Source of the DNA: Hominisplanchenecus_A murintestinalis
GTDB lineage: Bacteria; Bacillota; Clostridia; Lachnospirales; Lachnospiraceae
Assembly (NCBI RefSeq): GCF_943193015.1
Contig: NZ_CALPCM010000004.1
Location: forward strand, 62,001-126,000
Length of the DNA stretch: 64,000 nucleotides
Direction of reading: 5' to 3'
Below are positions 24,012-32,802 of the stretch, in pieces. The translations under genes were made by a program, and so were the position numbers. Numbering within the stretch: the first letter of the stretch is position 1; each line of letters opens with the position of its first letter. A model generated the notes under the pieces. It saw nothing but the letters and a program-made list of their open reading frames with translations. It did not search any database and had not been told where the DNA came from.

Positions 24012-25724
24012 TTACCGATTCATGAGATTCAAAAAAATTTGATAAACATTCAGTGTGCCATAACCCCATTCACGGTTTGGAAAGAGGTATTGAGGATTAC
24101 GGTCAGCGCCCCGTATCAAGAGGCTTTGTATCTCCTGGTTTGTGAAAATACGGTCGGGCTGATGCTCAGCGCCCCAGTTTACAAGCAAGGCCACGGCGCC
24201 TGCCGTAATGGCGGCAGCAGCGCTGGAACCCGTATAGGCGCCATAGCTGCCGCCGATTTCAGGAGAAAATACATTAACTCCCGGGGCAGCAATATTAGGC
24301 TTTATTTTTCCGTCCCGCGTATATCCACGGCTGGAATTAATATATAGGCTGCCGTTATAAGCGTTGTAGGTGCTTACGGTAATAACGTCTATATTGTCAG
24401 AAGGAGTAGTCAGCGTTGTGTCCGGATTGGGAGACAGAAATGTAGTGTTATCAGAAATCAAACCCTTGACGGGGAGCCACATATGGAAGGCTCCGTTGAT
24501 AGCCACGTCACTGTATGTCTGGACAGTCCAGATTCCGGGTGTGGGATCCTTGAAACGGAGAAGGATTAATTCATTTCCTGTAGCCGCCTCTACAATCTCG
24601 TAATACAATTCAATAACAGTTTTCTCGAGAGTAAAGCGGATCGTGGTGCTCTGGCTTAGCCGGGCAGGAATCCGCGCGATGGTTTCACCGAGGGGAGATA
24701 TGATTCCGACAGAATAGAGATCCGGGGGATTTCCCCAAAGTTCTATAGAAAATCCCTTGTCGGAAGCGTCTACCAGGATTTCTACATTCTGCGGCGTTTG
24801 GGAGGGTTGGGAGGGTTCGAATTTTCCATAGTAATGGTGTCCGGTTCCGGCCTCATTCCCGCCAGCGGCGACGATATAACATCCGGTAAAGCCGGAGTAG
24901 TATGTCAGAACCTGAGCCAGCGGGGAGCTTCCGGTGTGGCTTCCCTGGGTAGAACCCAGCCCCAGACAGATGACGACAGGCTTTTTTAATTCATTGCCCA
25001 CAGCGAGCAGGTAGCGTATGGCCATCATGATATCTGTCTCCTGAAAAGCAGGGGCTTCTTCTTTTATTAAGTAAAAATCCCGCAGGTTCTGCTTGGCAGG
25101 TTTTAATTTTACGACAGCTATATCAGCTTCAGGGGCGGCGCCTGTAAAATCACGGGTGGCATCCGGGCTTCCGGCAGCAATGCCTGCGCTTACCGTACCA
25201 TGACCATTCTCGTCGCGGCTGGGAACTACGGAGAAAGGGTCGTTTAAGGAGAGCGCTTCGTTGAGCTGCAGTTCCGTATATTCAGAACCATAAAATATAT
25301 TTTTTGGTGCAGTACCGGTCTGAATAGTCTGATCCCAGATACGTACGATACGGGTGCGCCCGTCGGAATGGCGGAAAGCGGGCAGAGTGTAATCTATTCC
25401 CGTATCAATAATGCCGATGATAACGTCCCTGCCTTTATAGTTCAGGAGGGGCTGCGTCTGCATCTGAAGAATGCCGGATACCTCCAGGCTGGTGGTGTCT
25501 AGCGTTGTGAAAAGCTTGGGGATAGAATAGTATCCGGTAACTTCCATAGGGTTCTGGGGAAAAAGATTTCTGCGCACATGTACCATGCCGAATCCGCCGC
25601 CGAAAGCCTGCGCCCCGAACTGCTGAAATTGGACAGTCCATTGTTCCGGGCTTGAGCGGAAGGTCTGGATAATATCCAGATATTCATTTGATAAAATTAG
25701 TTCTCTTAATTCATTCTCGTCCAT
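24012..25724 (-). CDS. Csp-type subtilisin-family serine protease
   Basis: 570 residues, no signal peptide. A prodomain of about 95 residues is followed by the S8 domain: Asp in IIGIIDTGIDY, His in DENGHGTVSAGIAAG, oxyanion Asn in YIVAAGGNEAG, and Ser in GSSAAAAITAGAVALL. Between His and Ser lies an insert of about 130 residues rich in beta strands (FSIELWGNPPDLYSVGI; RFTLEKTVIELYYE), the position of the jellyroll insert in CspA/B/C spore-germination proteases (family knowledge). All triad residues are present, so it is probably active. In Clostridia Csp proteases cleave pro-SleC during germination. Confidence 0.8.
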   Translation of the reverse strand: MDENELRELILSNEYLDIIQTFRSSPEQWTVQFQQFGAQAFGGGFGMVHVRRNLFPQNPMEVTGYYSIPKLFTTLDTTSLEVSGILQMQTQPLLNYKGRDVIIGIIDTGIDYTLPAFRHSDGRTRIVRIWDQTIQTGTAPKNIFYGSEYTELQLNEALSLNDPFSVVPSRDENGHGTVSAGIAAGSPDATRDFTGAAPEADIAVVKLKPAKQNLRDFYLIKEEAPAFQETDIMMAIRYLLAVGNELKKPVVICLGLGSTQGSHTGSSPLAQVLTYYSGFTGCYIVAAGGNEAGTGHHYYGKFEPSQPSQTPQNVEILVDASDKGFSIELWGNPPDLYSVGIISPLGETIARIPARLSQSTTIRFTLEKTVIELYYEIVEAATGNELILLRFKDPTPGIWTVQTYSDVAINGAFHMWLPVKGLISDNTTFLSPNPDTTLTTPSDNIDVITVSTYNAYNGSLYINSSRGYTRDGKIKPNIAAPGVNVFSPEIGGSYGAYTGSSAAAAITAGAVALLVNWGAEHQPDRIFTNQEIQSLLIRGADRNPQYLFPNREWGYGTLNVYQIFLNLMNR

Positions 25725-25816
25725 AAAATCTCCTCGTCTGCAATATACAGTACATCATATGCCGGAACGGCTTTGGCATTTCAGCATATACTATTAAAAA
25801 AACCGGAAATGAGTAT

Positions 25817-26716
25817 ATGAATCGAGTGCGTACCGCAGTAGGTGCGGATATGGCGTACCGGAGGGGAATCCGCGGACGGGGAATCGGAGTGGCTGTGCTG
25901 GATACAGGCATCAGTTTTCATCCGGACTTTAACCGCCGGATTGTGGGCTTCCGGGACTTTTTGGCGGGACGGAGAGAATGCTATGATGACTGTTCTCACG
26001 GCACACATGTGTGCGGGATTTTAGGCGGGAACGGCGCTGCTTCGTTAGGAAAATACCGGGGAATCGCCCCTGAGTGCCATTTTGTAGGGGTTAAAGTGCT
26101 GGACAGAAGGGGAAATGGCAATAAAGAAGAGGTGCTGCGGGGCATTGACTGGGTCATACAGAACAGGCACGCGTATGGCATCCGTATCCTCAATATTTCG
26201 GTAGGAACAGTGCGGGAGAGTGCGTCCATGGATATGCAGCTGATTAATATGGTAGAGCGCGCCTGGGACGCAGGACTGGTAGTGGTAGTGGCGGCAGGGA
26301 ATATGGGGCCGGAGCCTATGAGCATCACTGTGCCGGGAAACAGCCGGAAAGTGATTACCGTAGGCGCGTCAGATGACTGTGCCCATGTGAGGGGGAGCGG
26401 GATAAAGCCTTGCTATTCCGGACGGGGGCCGACCGGGGAGTGTATTTGTAAGCCGGATATTACCGCGCCGGGCTCCATGATTACTTCGTGCAATGCCGTG
26501 ATGCGTGGGAATCCGGGATATTATGCGGTAAAGAGCGGTACATCGATGGCTACGCCTATTGTGTCAGGCTGTATTGCATTGCTGCTGTCCAGAGAGCCTC
26601 AGCTTACGAATGTACAGGTGAAAATGCGCCTGAGGGAGACGGCGGTTGATTTGGGGCTTCCCAGATATCAGCAGGGCTGGGGGCAGATTCATGCGGGAAA
26701 ACTTCTTAGGATTTAG
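25817..26716 (+). CDS. Intracellular subtilisin-like serine protease
   Basis: 299 residues without signal peptide or long prodomain, so it should act in the cytoplasm. Triad Asp in GVAVLDTGISFHPDF, His in SHGTHVCGILGG, Ser in KSGTSMATPIVSGCIALLL; oxyanion Asn in VAAGNMGP. Shares the S8 core with the divergent Csp-type gene but lacks its jellyroll insert, fitting an Isp/AprX-like enzyme. Start ATG 25817 has only a weak GGAAATGAG site. The two protease genes are divergent across 92 bp. Confidence 0.85.
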   Translation: MNRVRTAVGADMAYRRGIRGRGIGVAVLDTGISFHPDFNRRIVGFRDFLAGRRECYDDCSHGTHVCGILGGNGAASLGKYRGIAPECHFVGVKVLDRRGNGNKEEVLRGIDWVIQNRHAYGIRILNISVGTVRESASMDMQLINMVERAWDAGLVVVVAAGNMGPEPMSITVPGNSRKVITVGASDDCAHVRGSGIKPCYSGRGPTGECICKPDITAPGSMITSCNAVMRGNPGYYAVKSGTSMATPIVSGCIALLLSREPQLTNVQVKMRLRETAVDLGLPRYQQGWGQIHAGKLLRI

Positions 26717-26788
26717 TGTTGCGAAAAATACAAAATTGATTTACTATAGTACGAGAGCAAAAGGAAGTCAGAATACGAGGAGGATACA

Positions 26789-27997
26789 ATGGAAAAAATA
26801 AGAATGACAACACCATTAGTGGAGATGGACGGCGACGAGATGACAAGGATTCTCTGGCAGATGATAAAGGATGAGCTTCTGCTCCCCTTTATTGACTTGA
26901 AAACAGAGTATTATGATTTGGGGCTGGAGCATCGGAATGCGACGGATGACCAGGTGACATTTGACAGTGCGTATGCTACAAAGAAATACGGCGTTGCAGT
27001 GAAATGTGCGACGATTACACCGAATGCTGCCCGTATGACAGAGTATGATTTGAAGGAAATGTGGAAGAGCCCTAATGGAACCATCCGTGCAATCCTGGAC
27101 GGTACGGTGTTCCGTACCCCGATTGTTGTCAAAGGGATTGAGCCGTGTGTGAAAAACTGGAAGAAACCGATTACGCTGGCAAGGCATGCGTATGGGGACG
27201 TGTATAAGTCTGTAGAGCTGAAAGCAGGCGGTCCAGGGAAAGCAGAGCTGGTATTTACTGCCGAGGACGGTACAGAGACAAGAGAGTTGATTCATGAGTT
27301 TAAAGGAGCCGGCGTGCTCCAGGGAATGCACAACACAGAGGCTTCCATCACAAGCTTTGCAAAAAGCTGTTTTAACTATGCGTTGGATACGAAGCAGGAT
27401 TTGTGGTTTGCGACGAAAGACACGATTTCTAAAAAGTATGATCACACCTTTAAAGATATTTTTCAGGAGATTTTTGATAAAGAGTATAAGGAAAAATTTG
27501 AACAGGCGGGAATCACATATTTCTATACGCTGATTGATGATGCAGTAGCCCGTGTGATGAAAGCAGAAGGCGGATTTATCTGGGCATGTAAGAACTATGA
27601 CGGCGATGTGATGAGCGATATGGTATCGTCTGCATTCGGTTCTCTGGCAATGATGACCTCCGTGCTGGTTTCCCCGGATGGGAATTTTGAGTATGAAGCG
27701 GCTCACGGCACGGTACAGCGCCATTATTATAAGCATCTGAAAGGGGAGGAGACGTCGACGAACTCCGTGGCAACGATTTTTGCCTGGACAGGCGCACTTC
27801 GTAAGAGGGGCGAGCTGGATGGGATTCCGGAGCTGGCAGTGTTTGCGGACAAGCTGGAAGCTGCTACCGTAAAGACTATTGAGTCTGGAAAGATGACAAA
27901 AGATTTGGCGCTGATTACTTCAATTGAGAATCCGACGGTGCTGAACAGTGAAGAATTTATCCAGACAGTGCGGGAAGAGCTGGAGAAGAGCTTGTAG
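26789..27997 (+). CDS. icd: NADP-dependent isocitrate dehydrogenase (type II)
   Basis: 402 residues. The long form with VEMDGDEMTRILWQMIK, ATITPNAARMTEYDLKEMWKSPNGT and a C-terminal half with DDAVARVMKAEGGFIWACKNYDGDV and AAHGTVQRHYYKHLKG is the homodimeric subfamily II enzyme, as in eukaryotes and some bacteria. It oxidises isocitrate to 2-oxoglutarate in the cytoplasm, here likely for glutamate synthesis. Citrate synthase and aconitase are not adjacent. AGGAGG precedes the ATG. The AAA/nuclease gene follows with 35 nt between. Confidence 0.95.
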   Translation: MEKIRMTTPLVEMDGDEMTRILWQMIKDELLLPFIDLKTEYYDLGLEHRNATDDQVTFDSAYATKKYGVAVKCATITPNAARMTEYDLKEMWKSPNGTIRAILDGTVFRTPIVVKGIEPCVKNWKKPITLARHAYGDVYKSVELKAGGPGKAELVFTAEDGTETRELIHEFKGAGVLQGMHNTEASITSFAKSCFNYALDTKQDLWFATKDTISKKYDHTFKDIFQEIFDKEYKEKFEQAGITYFYTLIDDAVARVMKAEGGFIWACKNYDGDVMSDMVSSAFGSLAMMTSVLVSPDGNFEYEAAHGTVQRHYYKHLKGEETSTNSVATIFAWTGALRKRGELDGIPELAVFADKLEAATVKTIESGKMTKDLALITSIENPTVLNSEEFIQTVREELEKSL

Positions 27998-28032
27998 GAA
28001 ACGGAAGTGAAACATGGGGAGGGGGGAACAGA

Positions 28033-29745
28033 ATGGATTACAGGCCGTTGCCAGTGGGAGTGGATAATTTTGAAAAACTGATGACAAACGGTTATTATTT
28101 TGTGGACAAATCTTTGTTGATTAAAGATTTGCTGGACAAAAAAGGTGATGTCAGTCTGTTTACCCGTCCCAGGCGTTTTGGAAAGACATTAAATCTGAGT
28201 ATGCTTCAGTATTTTTTTGAAGATGCAGGGAGCCAGAGTGAAGCAAGGCGGGAACAGGAAGAACTGTTTCAGAATCTGAAGATTATGCAGGCAGGCGAAA
28301 AGTATCTTTCACATATGGGAAAATATCCGGTCATTCACTTAACGCTGAAATCGGCGAAACAACCAGAGTGGAGGCTGGCATTCCATATGCTGAGGAGAGA
28401 ACTGGCCAGGGAATTCCGGCGCCATGATTTTGTGCTGGGCAGAGATGGGCTGACGGAACGGGAGAAAGAACGTTTTCTGCGGCTTCGGGATGAAAGCGCT
28501 TCTTATGAAGAGTATCTGGATGCTCTGCGTTTTCTGTCGGACTGCCTGTTCCGGGTATGCTGTAGAAAAACAGTGATATTGCTTGACGAATATGACGTAC
28601 CTCTGGAGAATGCCTTTTTTGAAGGATTCTATGAAGAAATGCTTACCTTTATCCGGTCTCTTTTTGAATCAGCTTTAAAGACAAGCGGCAGTCTGGAATT
28701 TGCAGTGATTACCGGGTGTTTGAGAATTTCTCGGGAGAGTATTTTTACAGGCATGAATAATCTGGATATTATTTCTGTCCTCAGCAGGAGCTACGGCGAG
28801 TATTTTGGATTCACAGAGGAAGAGATTGTACGGATTTGCCAGGATTATCGGCTGGAGGGAAAATACGGCACAATAAAAGAATGGTATGATGGGTATGTGT
28901 TTGGAAATACCAATGTCTATAATCCCTGGAGCGTGATACAATGTATCCGGGAGATGTCTGAGGATAAGAACGCCGTTCCTTCTTCGTATTGGGCAAATAC
29001 CAGCTCAAACAGGATTGTAAGGACATTGATTGAGACGGCAGATGAGACTGCAAAAAAAGAAATTGAAGCCTTGATTGATGGTGAATCCATAGTGAAGCCG
29101 GTTCATGAAGATATTACTTATGAAGAAATTTATAAATCAACGGAGTATCTTTGGAATTTCATGTTTTTCACTGGATATTTTCGGAAATCCAGGGAGTGGC
29201 TGGACAGTCAGGATAGTCTATTTGTGGAGATGTCTATTCCGAATCGTGAAGTGAAATCCATTTTCCGCATGAAAGTCATGGGATGGTTTGATGAGAAAAT
29301 TAAAGCGAAAGACCGTTCACGGCTTTTTAAGGCTTTGGAAGGTGCGGATGCAGAAACTGTGGAGGAAGAGATTTCCGGGCTGCTGATGGAAACGATCAGT
29401 TTCTATGATGCGTATGAGAGTTTTTATCATGGTTTTCTGGCAGGAATCCTTTCTGGAATGAAAGGCTATGTGGTGAAGTCTAACCGGGAAGGGGGAACAG
29501 GCAGGAGTGATTTATTTATCCGCCCGGTGACGAGAAGAAAACCAGCTTGTGTCCTGGAGTTTAAAATAGCAGAGAGATTTCAGGATATGGAGAGACGCGC
29601 CGGGGAAGCCTTGCGTCAGATTGAGGAGAGGCAGTATGCAAGGGAGTTGGAGAATGACGGTTACCAGCAGGTAATCCGCTACGGGATTTCATTTTTTGGA
29701 AAAGACTGTGCGGTGTGTGTGGAGAAATCGAATTGTTCGCAGTAA
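28033..29745 (+). CDS. AAA-ATPase-like protein with C-terminal PD-(D/E)XK nuclease domain
   Basis: 570 residues. The N-terminal block LPVGVDNFEKLMTNGYYFVDKSLLIKDLL and RPRRFGKTLNLSMLQYFF (a Walker A-like loop) define the AAA-ATPase_like family (PF09820). ILLDEYDVPLENAF supplies the acidic Walker B part. The C-terminus GTGRSDLFIRP...ACVLEFKIAERF carries the D-x(n)-E-x-K nuclease motif. These proteins are common in many copies in gut bacteria; roles in DNA rearrangement or phage defence are proposed but unproven. A GGAGGG site precedes the ATG. Confidence 0.85.
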   Translation: MDYRPLPVGVDNFEKLMTNGYYFVDKSLLIKDLLDKKGDVSLFTRPRRFGKTLNLSMLQYFFEDAGSQSEARREQEELFQNLKIMQAGEKYLSHMGKYPVIHLTLKSAKQPEWRLAFHMLRRELAREFRRHDFVLGRDGLTEREKERFLRLRDESASYEEYLDALRFLSDCLFRVCCRKTVILLDEYDVPLENAFFEGFYEEMLTFIRSLFESALKTSGSLEFAVITGCLRISRESIFTGMNNLDIISVLSRSYGEYFGFTEEEIVRICQDYRLEGKYGTIKEWYDGYVFGNTNVYNPWSVIQCIREMSEDKNAVPSSYWANTSSNRIVRTLIETADETAKKEIEALIDGESIVKPVHEDITYEEIYKSTEYLWNFMFFTGYFRKSREWLDSQDSLFVEMSIPNREVKSIFRMKVMGWFDEKIKAKDRSRLFKALEGADAETVEEEISGLLMETISFYDAYESFYHGFLAGILSGMKGYVVKSNREGGTGRSDLFIRPVTRRKPACVLEFKIAERFQDMERRAGEALRQIEERQYARELENDGYQQVIRYGISFFGKDCAVCVEKSNCSQ

Positions 29746-29771
29746 GCGGAAGATGTGTAAAAAGTCTTAAA

Positions 29772-29814
29772 AAAGAACGCTTTCAGGGATAAAACCTGGA
29801 GGCGTTCTTTGGCA
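29772..29814 (+). terminator. Terminator after the AAA/nuclease gene
   Basis: AAAGAACGC (29772-29780) pairs with GCGTTCTTT (29802-29810), and CAGG pairs with CCTG inside, followed by GG. The A-rich 5' flank suggests it also serves the convergent ABC-F transcript. Confidence 0.6.
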
Positions 29815-29909
29815 GACGGAGTATTGCATGTTTGATTTCCAAATCTTCCGTGAGAATTTCAAGCGATTGCACTTTTGCATGATATAAATGCGACTTTGCC
29901 GCCGGCTCG

Positions 29910-31820
29910 TTACTCTGCCAGTGTCTCCCACATTTCATAGAGCACTTCTAGTTCTTCGGCAATTACTGCCTTTTCAGTGCTGAGTTCTATGCATTTTGCG
30001 ACGTCGGTAAAGACTTCTTCATCCTCCATCAGCGCATCAATTTCGGAATCGCGGGTTTCCAGCTCATGGATGCGTGCTTCGGTCTTTTTGAGCTCATTCT
30101 GCTTTTTGCGCAGGAGCGCCTGTTCTTCTTTTTTTTGCTGCCAGGAGAGTTTTGCAACGCTGGCTTTTTCCGTGCCTGCCGCTTCTGCTGCCTGGGGAGC
30201 ATAAATCTGTGTCAGTTCTTCTTTCTTTTCCAGATAATAGTCGTAGTTTCCGATATAGTTTACCAGAGTGTTTCCGGTCAGTTCCAGGATGCGGGTTGCA
30301 GTCTGGTTGATGAAGTAGCGGTCGTGGGACACGTAAAGCACGGTTCCGGTATAATTGTTCAGGGCATTTTCCAGAATCTCCTTGGAAGTGATGTCCAGGT
30401 GGTTCGTTGGCTCGTCCAAAATGATAAAGTTTGCTTCGGAGAGCATCAGCTTTGCCAGAGAGACGCGCCCACGCTCGCCGCCGCTCAAATCAGAAATCCG
30501 TTTGAATACATCGTCGCCTGTGAAAAGGAAAGCAGCCAGCACATTCCGAATCTGTGTGTTGGTCAGAGTAGGATAAGCGTCGGACAGCTCTTCAAACATA
30601 GTTTTTTCCATATGGAGCACATGGTGTTCCTGGTCGTAGTATCCGATTTTTACTTTGCTTCCCAAGGTGAAACGTCCAGTGTCAGCGGGGAGGACCTGGT
30701 TGATGATTTTCAGCAGAGTGGTTTTGCCTGTCCCGTTATTTCCGATAACCGCCACCCGCTCGCCGCGCTTGATTTCAAAATTCAGGCTGGTAAACAGATG
30801 GTTTTCGCCAAAACTTTTGGAAAGTCCTTCTACCGTGAGTACGTCGTTTCCGCTGACGGTGCGCGGCTCCAGTTTGATACGGATTTCATCGTTGATTTCA
30901 ACGGGCTTTTCCAGGACTTCAATCTTTTCCAGCATTTTTTCCCGGCTTTCTGCCCGTTTAATGGACTTTTCCCGGTTGAAGGATTTGAGCTTTGTGATGA
31001 CTTCCTGTTGATGTTTGATTTCCTGCTGCTGGTTCATCCAGGCTTTCAGCGCATTATCCCGGAGCTGTTTTTTCTTTTCAGCATAAGCAGAGTAGTTGCC
31101 TGAGAAGGTAGTGACATATCCATTATCAATCTCTACGACCTTCGTAACAACACGGTTCAGGAAGTAGCGGTCATGCGCTACAATAATCACAGCGCCGGGA
31201 TAACTTAGGAGATATGTTTCCAGCCAGGCGATGGAGTTCATGTCCAGATGGTTGGTAGGCTCGTCCAGAAGGATAATGTCAGGTTTCGAGAGCAGCAGTT
31301 TTCCCAGCGCTGCCCGGGTTTTCTGGCCGCCAGAGAGAGTCTCTACTTTTTTTGAAAACTCCTCTTCTTTGAAGCCAAGCCCTTTGAGTACGCCTGCCAG
31401 TTCGCTTTGGTAAGCATATCCGTCTCTGCGCTCAAATTCCGTGCTTAACCGGTTGTAGGATTCCAGAAGCTGCGTGAGGGCATCGCCTTGAAGGGTTTTC
31501 ATCTCAAGCTCCATGCTGCGGATGGTTTCTTCCATAGTAATGAGGTCACGTTTCACCTCAAGCAGTTCTTCGTAAATCGTGTTGCCGGAAGAGACTGCTT
31601 CATGCTGCGCCAGATAACCGATAGTTGTTCCTTTGGCGAGGATAATCTCGCCGGAATCGGCGGGCAGCTCGCGCATAATAATTTTTAAAAGCGTAGATTT
31701 TCCTGCGCCGTTAATGCCTACGATAGCAGTTTTTTCACGCTCCTCCACATGAAAGGATGCGTTTTTCAGGATTTCGTTTGTCCCGAAGGCTTTGTTTATA
31801 TTTTGACATGCTAAAATCAT
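29910..31820 (-). CDS. ABC-F family ATPase
   Basis: 636 residues with two nucleotide-binding domains and no membrane part. Domain 1: Walker A VGINGAGKST (about 34-43), signature LSGGQKTRAALGK, LLDEPTNHLDM. Interdomain linker with the charged arm KKKQLRDNALKAWMNQQ. Domain 2: Walker A IGNNGTGKTT, LSGGERGRVSLAK, ILDEPTNHLDI. A long C-terminal coiled coil (about 550-636) follows. ABC-F proteins act on the ribosome (EttA, Uup) and some protect against antibiotics. The uninterrupted Uup/YdiF-like layout with a coiled coil does not by itself predict resistance. A hairpin lies in the leader. Confidence 0.9.
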   Translation of the reverse strand: MILACQNINKAFGTNEILKNASFHVEEREKTAIVGINGAGKSTLLKIIMRELPADSGEIILAKGTTIGYLAQHEAVSSGNTIYEELLEVKRDLITMEETIRSMELEMKTLQGDALTQLLESYNRLSTEFERRDGYAYQSELAGVLKGLGFKEEEFSKKVETLSGGQKTRAALGKLLLSKPDIILLDEPTNHLDMNSIAWLETYLLSYPGAVIIVAHDRYFLNRVVTKVVEIDNGYVTTFSGNYSAYAEKKKQLRDNALKAWMNQQQEIKHQQEVITKLKSFNREKSIKRAESREKMLEKIEVLEKPVEINDEIRIKLEPRTVSGNDVLTVEGLSKSFGENHLFTSLNFEIKRGERVAVIGNNGTGKTTLLKIINQVLPADTGRFTLGSKVKIGYYDQEHHVLHMEKTMFEELSDAYPTLTNTQIRNVLAAFLFTGDDVFKRISDLSGGERGRVSLAKLMLSEANFIILDEPTNHLDITSKEILENALNNYTGTVLYVSHDRYFINQTATRILELTGNTLVNYIGNYDYYLEKKEELTQIYAPQAAEAAGTEKASVAKLSWQQKKEEQALLRKKQNELKKTEARIHELETRDSEIDALMEDEEVFTDVAKCIELSTEKAVIAEELEVLYEMWETLAE

Positions 31821-31864
31821 GGCTGTTCCGTCCTTTGTGTAGTATTTTGCAACAGTTCAGGTAA

Positions 31865-31887
31865 GTCTTTGCACTTGCTGCAAAGAC
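31865..31887 (-). promoter_or_regulatory. Hairpin in the ABC-F leader
   Basis: GTCTTTGCA (31865-31873) and TGCAAAGAC (31879-31887) form a 9-bp stem with a 5-base loop, about 45 bp before the ABC-F start. It could be a leader attenuator, a common control for ABC-F genes, but there is no following T-run. A likely -10 (TATGAT on the minus strand) lies at 31915-31920. Confidence 0.35.
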
Positions 31888-32026
31888 CGTAAGAACGTAA
31901 ATCATCAGTATTTTATCATAAACCTCGAAAATACACTAGTGCCGGAAACAAAAAGTTTAAAAGTGTGTTGAAAACAAAAGTGGCGTGTGTTTTAATTAGC
32001 ATAATGAATAAAAAGAAGGTGTCGGT

Positions 32027-32785
32027 ATGTTGATTGAAGAGAGATTAAATAAAATAGTAGAAATTATTCGGATAAATGACAGCGCCAGGATTGAAGAGCT
32101 GGCAGAAACTTTAGGGGTATCCAGGGATACGGTGCGTAGAGACCTTATCCGCCTGGAAAATGAAGGAGTCATTAAAAGAACTCATGGGGGAGCTGTGTTA
32201 AATGACAACAGGGCGTCTATTGTGTTTTATGATGAGAGGAAGAATCAGAAGCTGGAATGTAAAAAGGCAATGGGCAGATGTGCGGCAAAGCTGATAAAGA
32301 AAGACGCGTCTGTGATTTTTGACGCTTCGACGACTGTGGAAGAGGTGATTTCTTTTTTGGATAAGAAACACATTTTTGCAGTGACGAACTCGTTGACAGC
32401 GGCTACAGAATTGACGCAGCTAAATGATTGTACGATTGCGGTACTGCCAGGGCGGCTGGATCACAACCACCTGTATGTTACCGGTTCAGATACTGTGCAG
32501 AAGCTGAATCAGTATAATGTGGATTATCTGCTGCTGGGTGTATATGCTATGGACAGCGGCGGGATTTATACCTGTTCGGAAAGTGAAGGGGCAGTGAAGG
32601 CAAAGATGCTGGCCAGCGCCCAGAAGAAAATTGCAATGGCGGACAGCAGTAAGTTTGATACGACAGGTTTAATCCGGATCTGTACGCTGCAGGATGTGGA
32701 TATTCTTGTTACAGACAAATTTCCGGAAGGAAGGCTTTTGGAAGCGATGCAGAAGGCGGGCGTTGAGATTATCGTGGCAGGATAA
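32027..32785 (+). CDS. DeoR-family transcriptional regulator
   Basis: 252 residues. N-terminal HTH at about 20-45: ARIEELAETLGVSRDTVRRDLIRLENEG, ending with the family's KRTHGGAVL. The C-terminal sugar-phosphate sensor domain has AVTNSLTAATELTQ, YLLLGVYAMDSGGIYTCSE and KIAMADSSKFDTTGLIRI. Such proteins repress carbohydrate uptake genes and release on binding a phosphorylated sugar (family knowledge). It precedes an arginase-family gene (opposite strand) and a PTS operon, so the PTS sugar may be its inducer (inference). AAGAAGGTG serves the ATG. Confidence 0.9.
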   Translation: MLIEERLNKIVEIIRINDSARIEELAETLGVSRDTVRRDLIRLENEGVIKRTHGGAVLNDNRASIVFYDERKNQKLECKKAMGRCAAKLIKKDASVIFDASTTVEEVISFLDKKHIFAVTNSLTAATELTQLNDCTIAVLPGRLDHNHLYVTGSDTVQKLNQYNVDYLLLGVYAMDSGGIYTCSESEGAVKAKMLASAQKKIAMADSSKFDTTGLIRICTLQDVDILVTDKFPEGRLLEAMQKAGVEIIVAG

Positions 32786-32802
32786 TCCCAGCGCCCTGCT
32801 GA

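Noticed and set aside
26816..27736. Minus-strand open frame of 306 codons opposite icd
   Set aside because: Icd is complete on the other strand with all active-site motifs; the shadow is rich in Cys, His and Ile runs and has no ribosome site.
30066..31103. Plus-strand open frame of 345 codons opposite the ABC-F gene
   Set aside because: Antisense to intact ABC-F motifs, no recognisable domain, no start signals.
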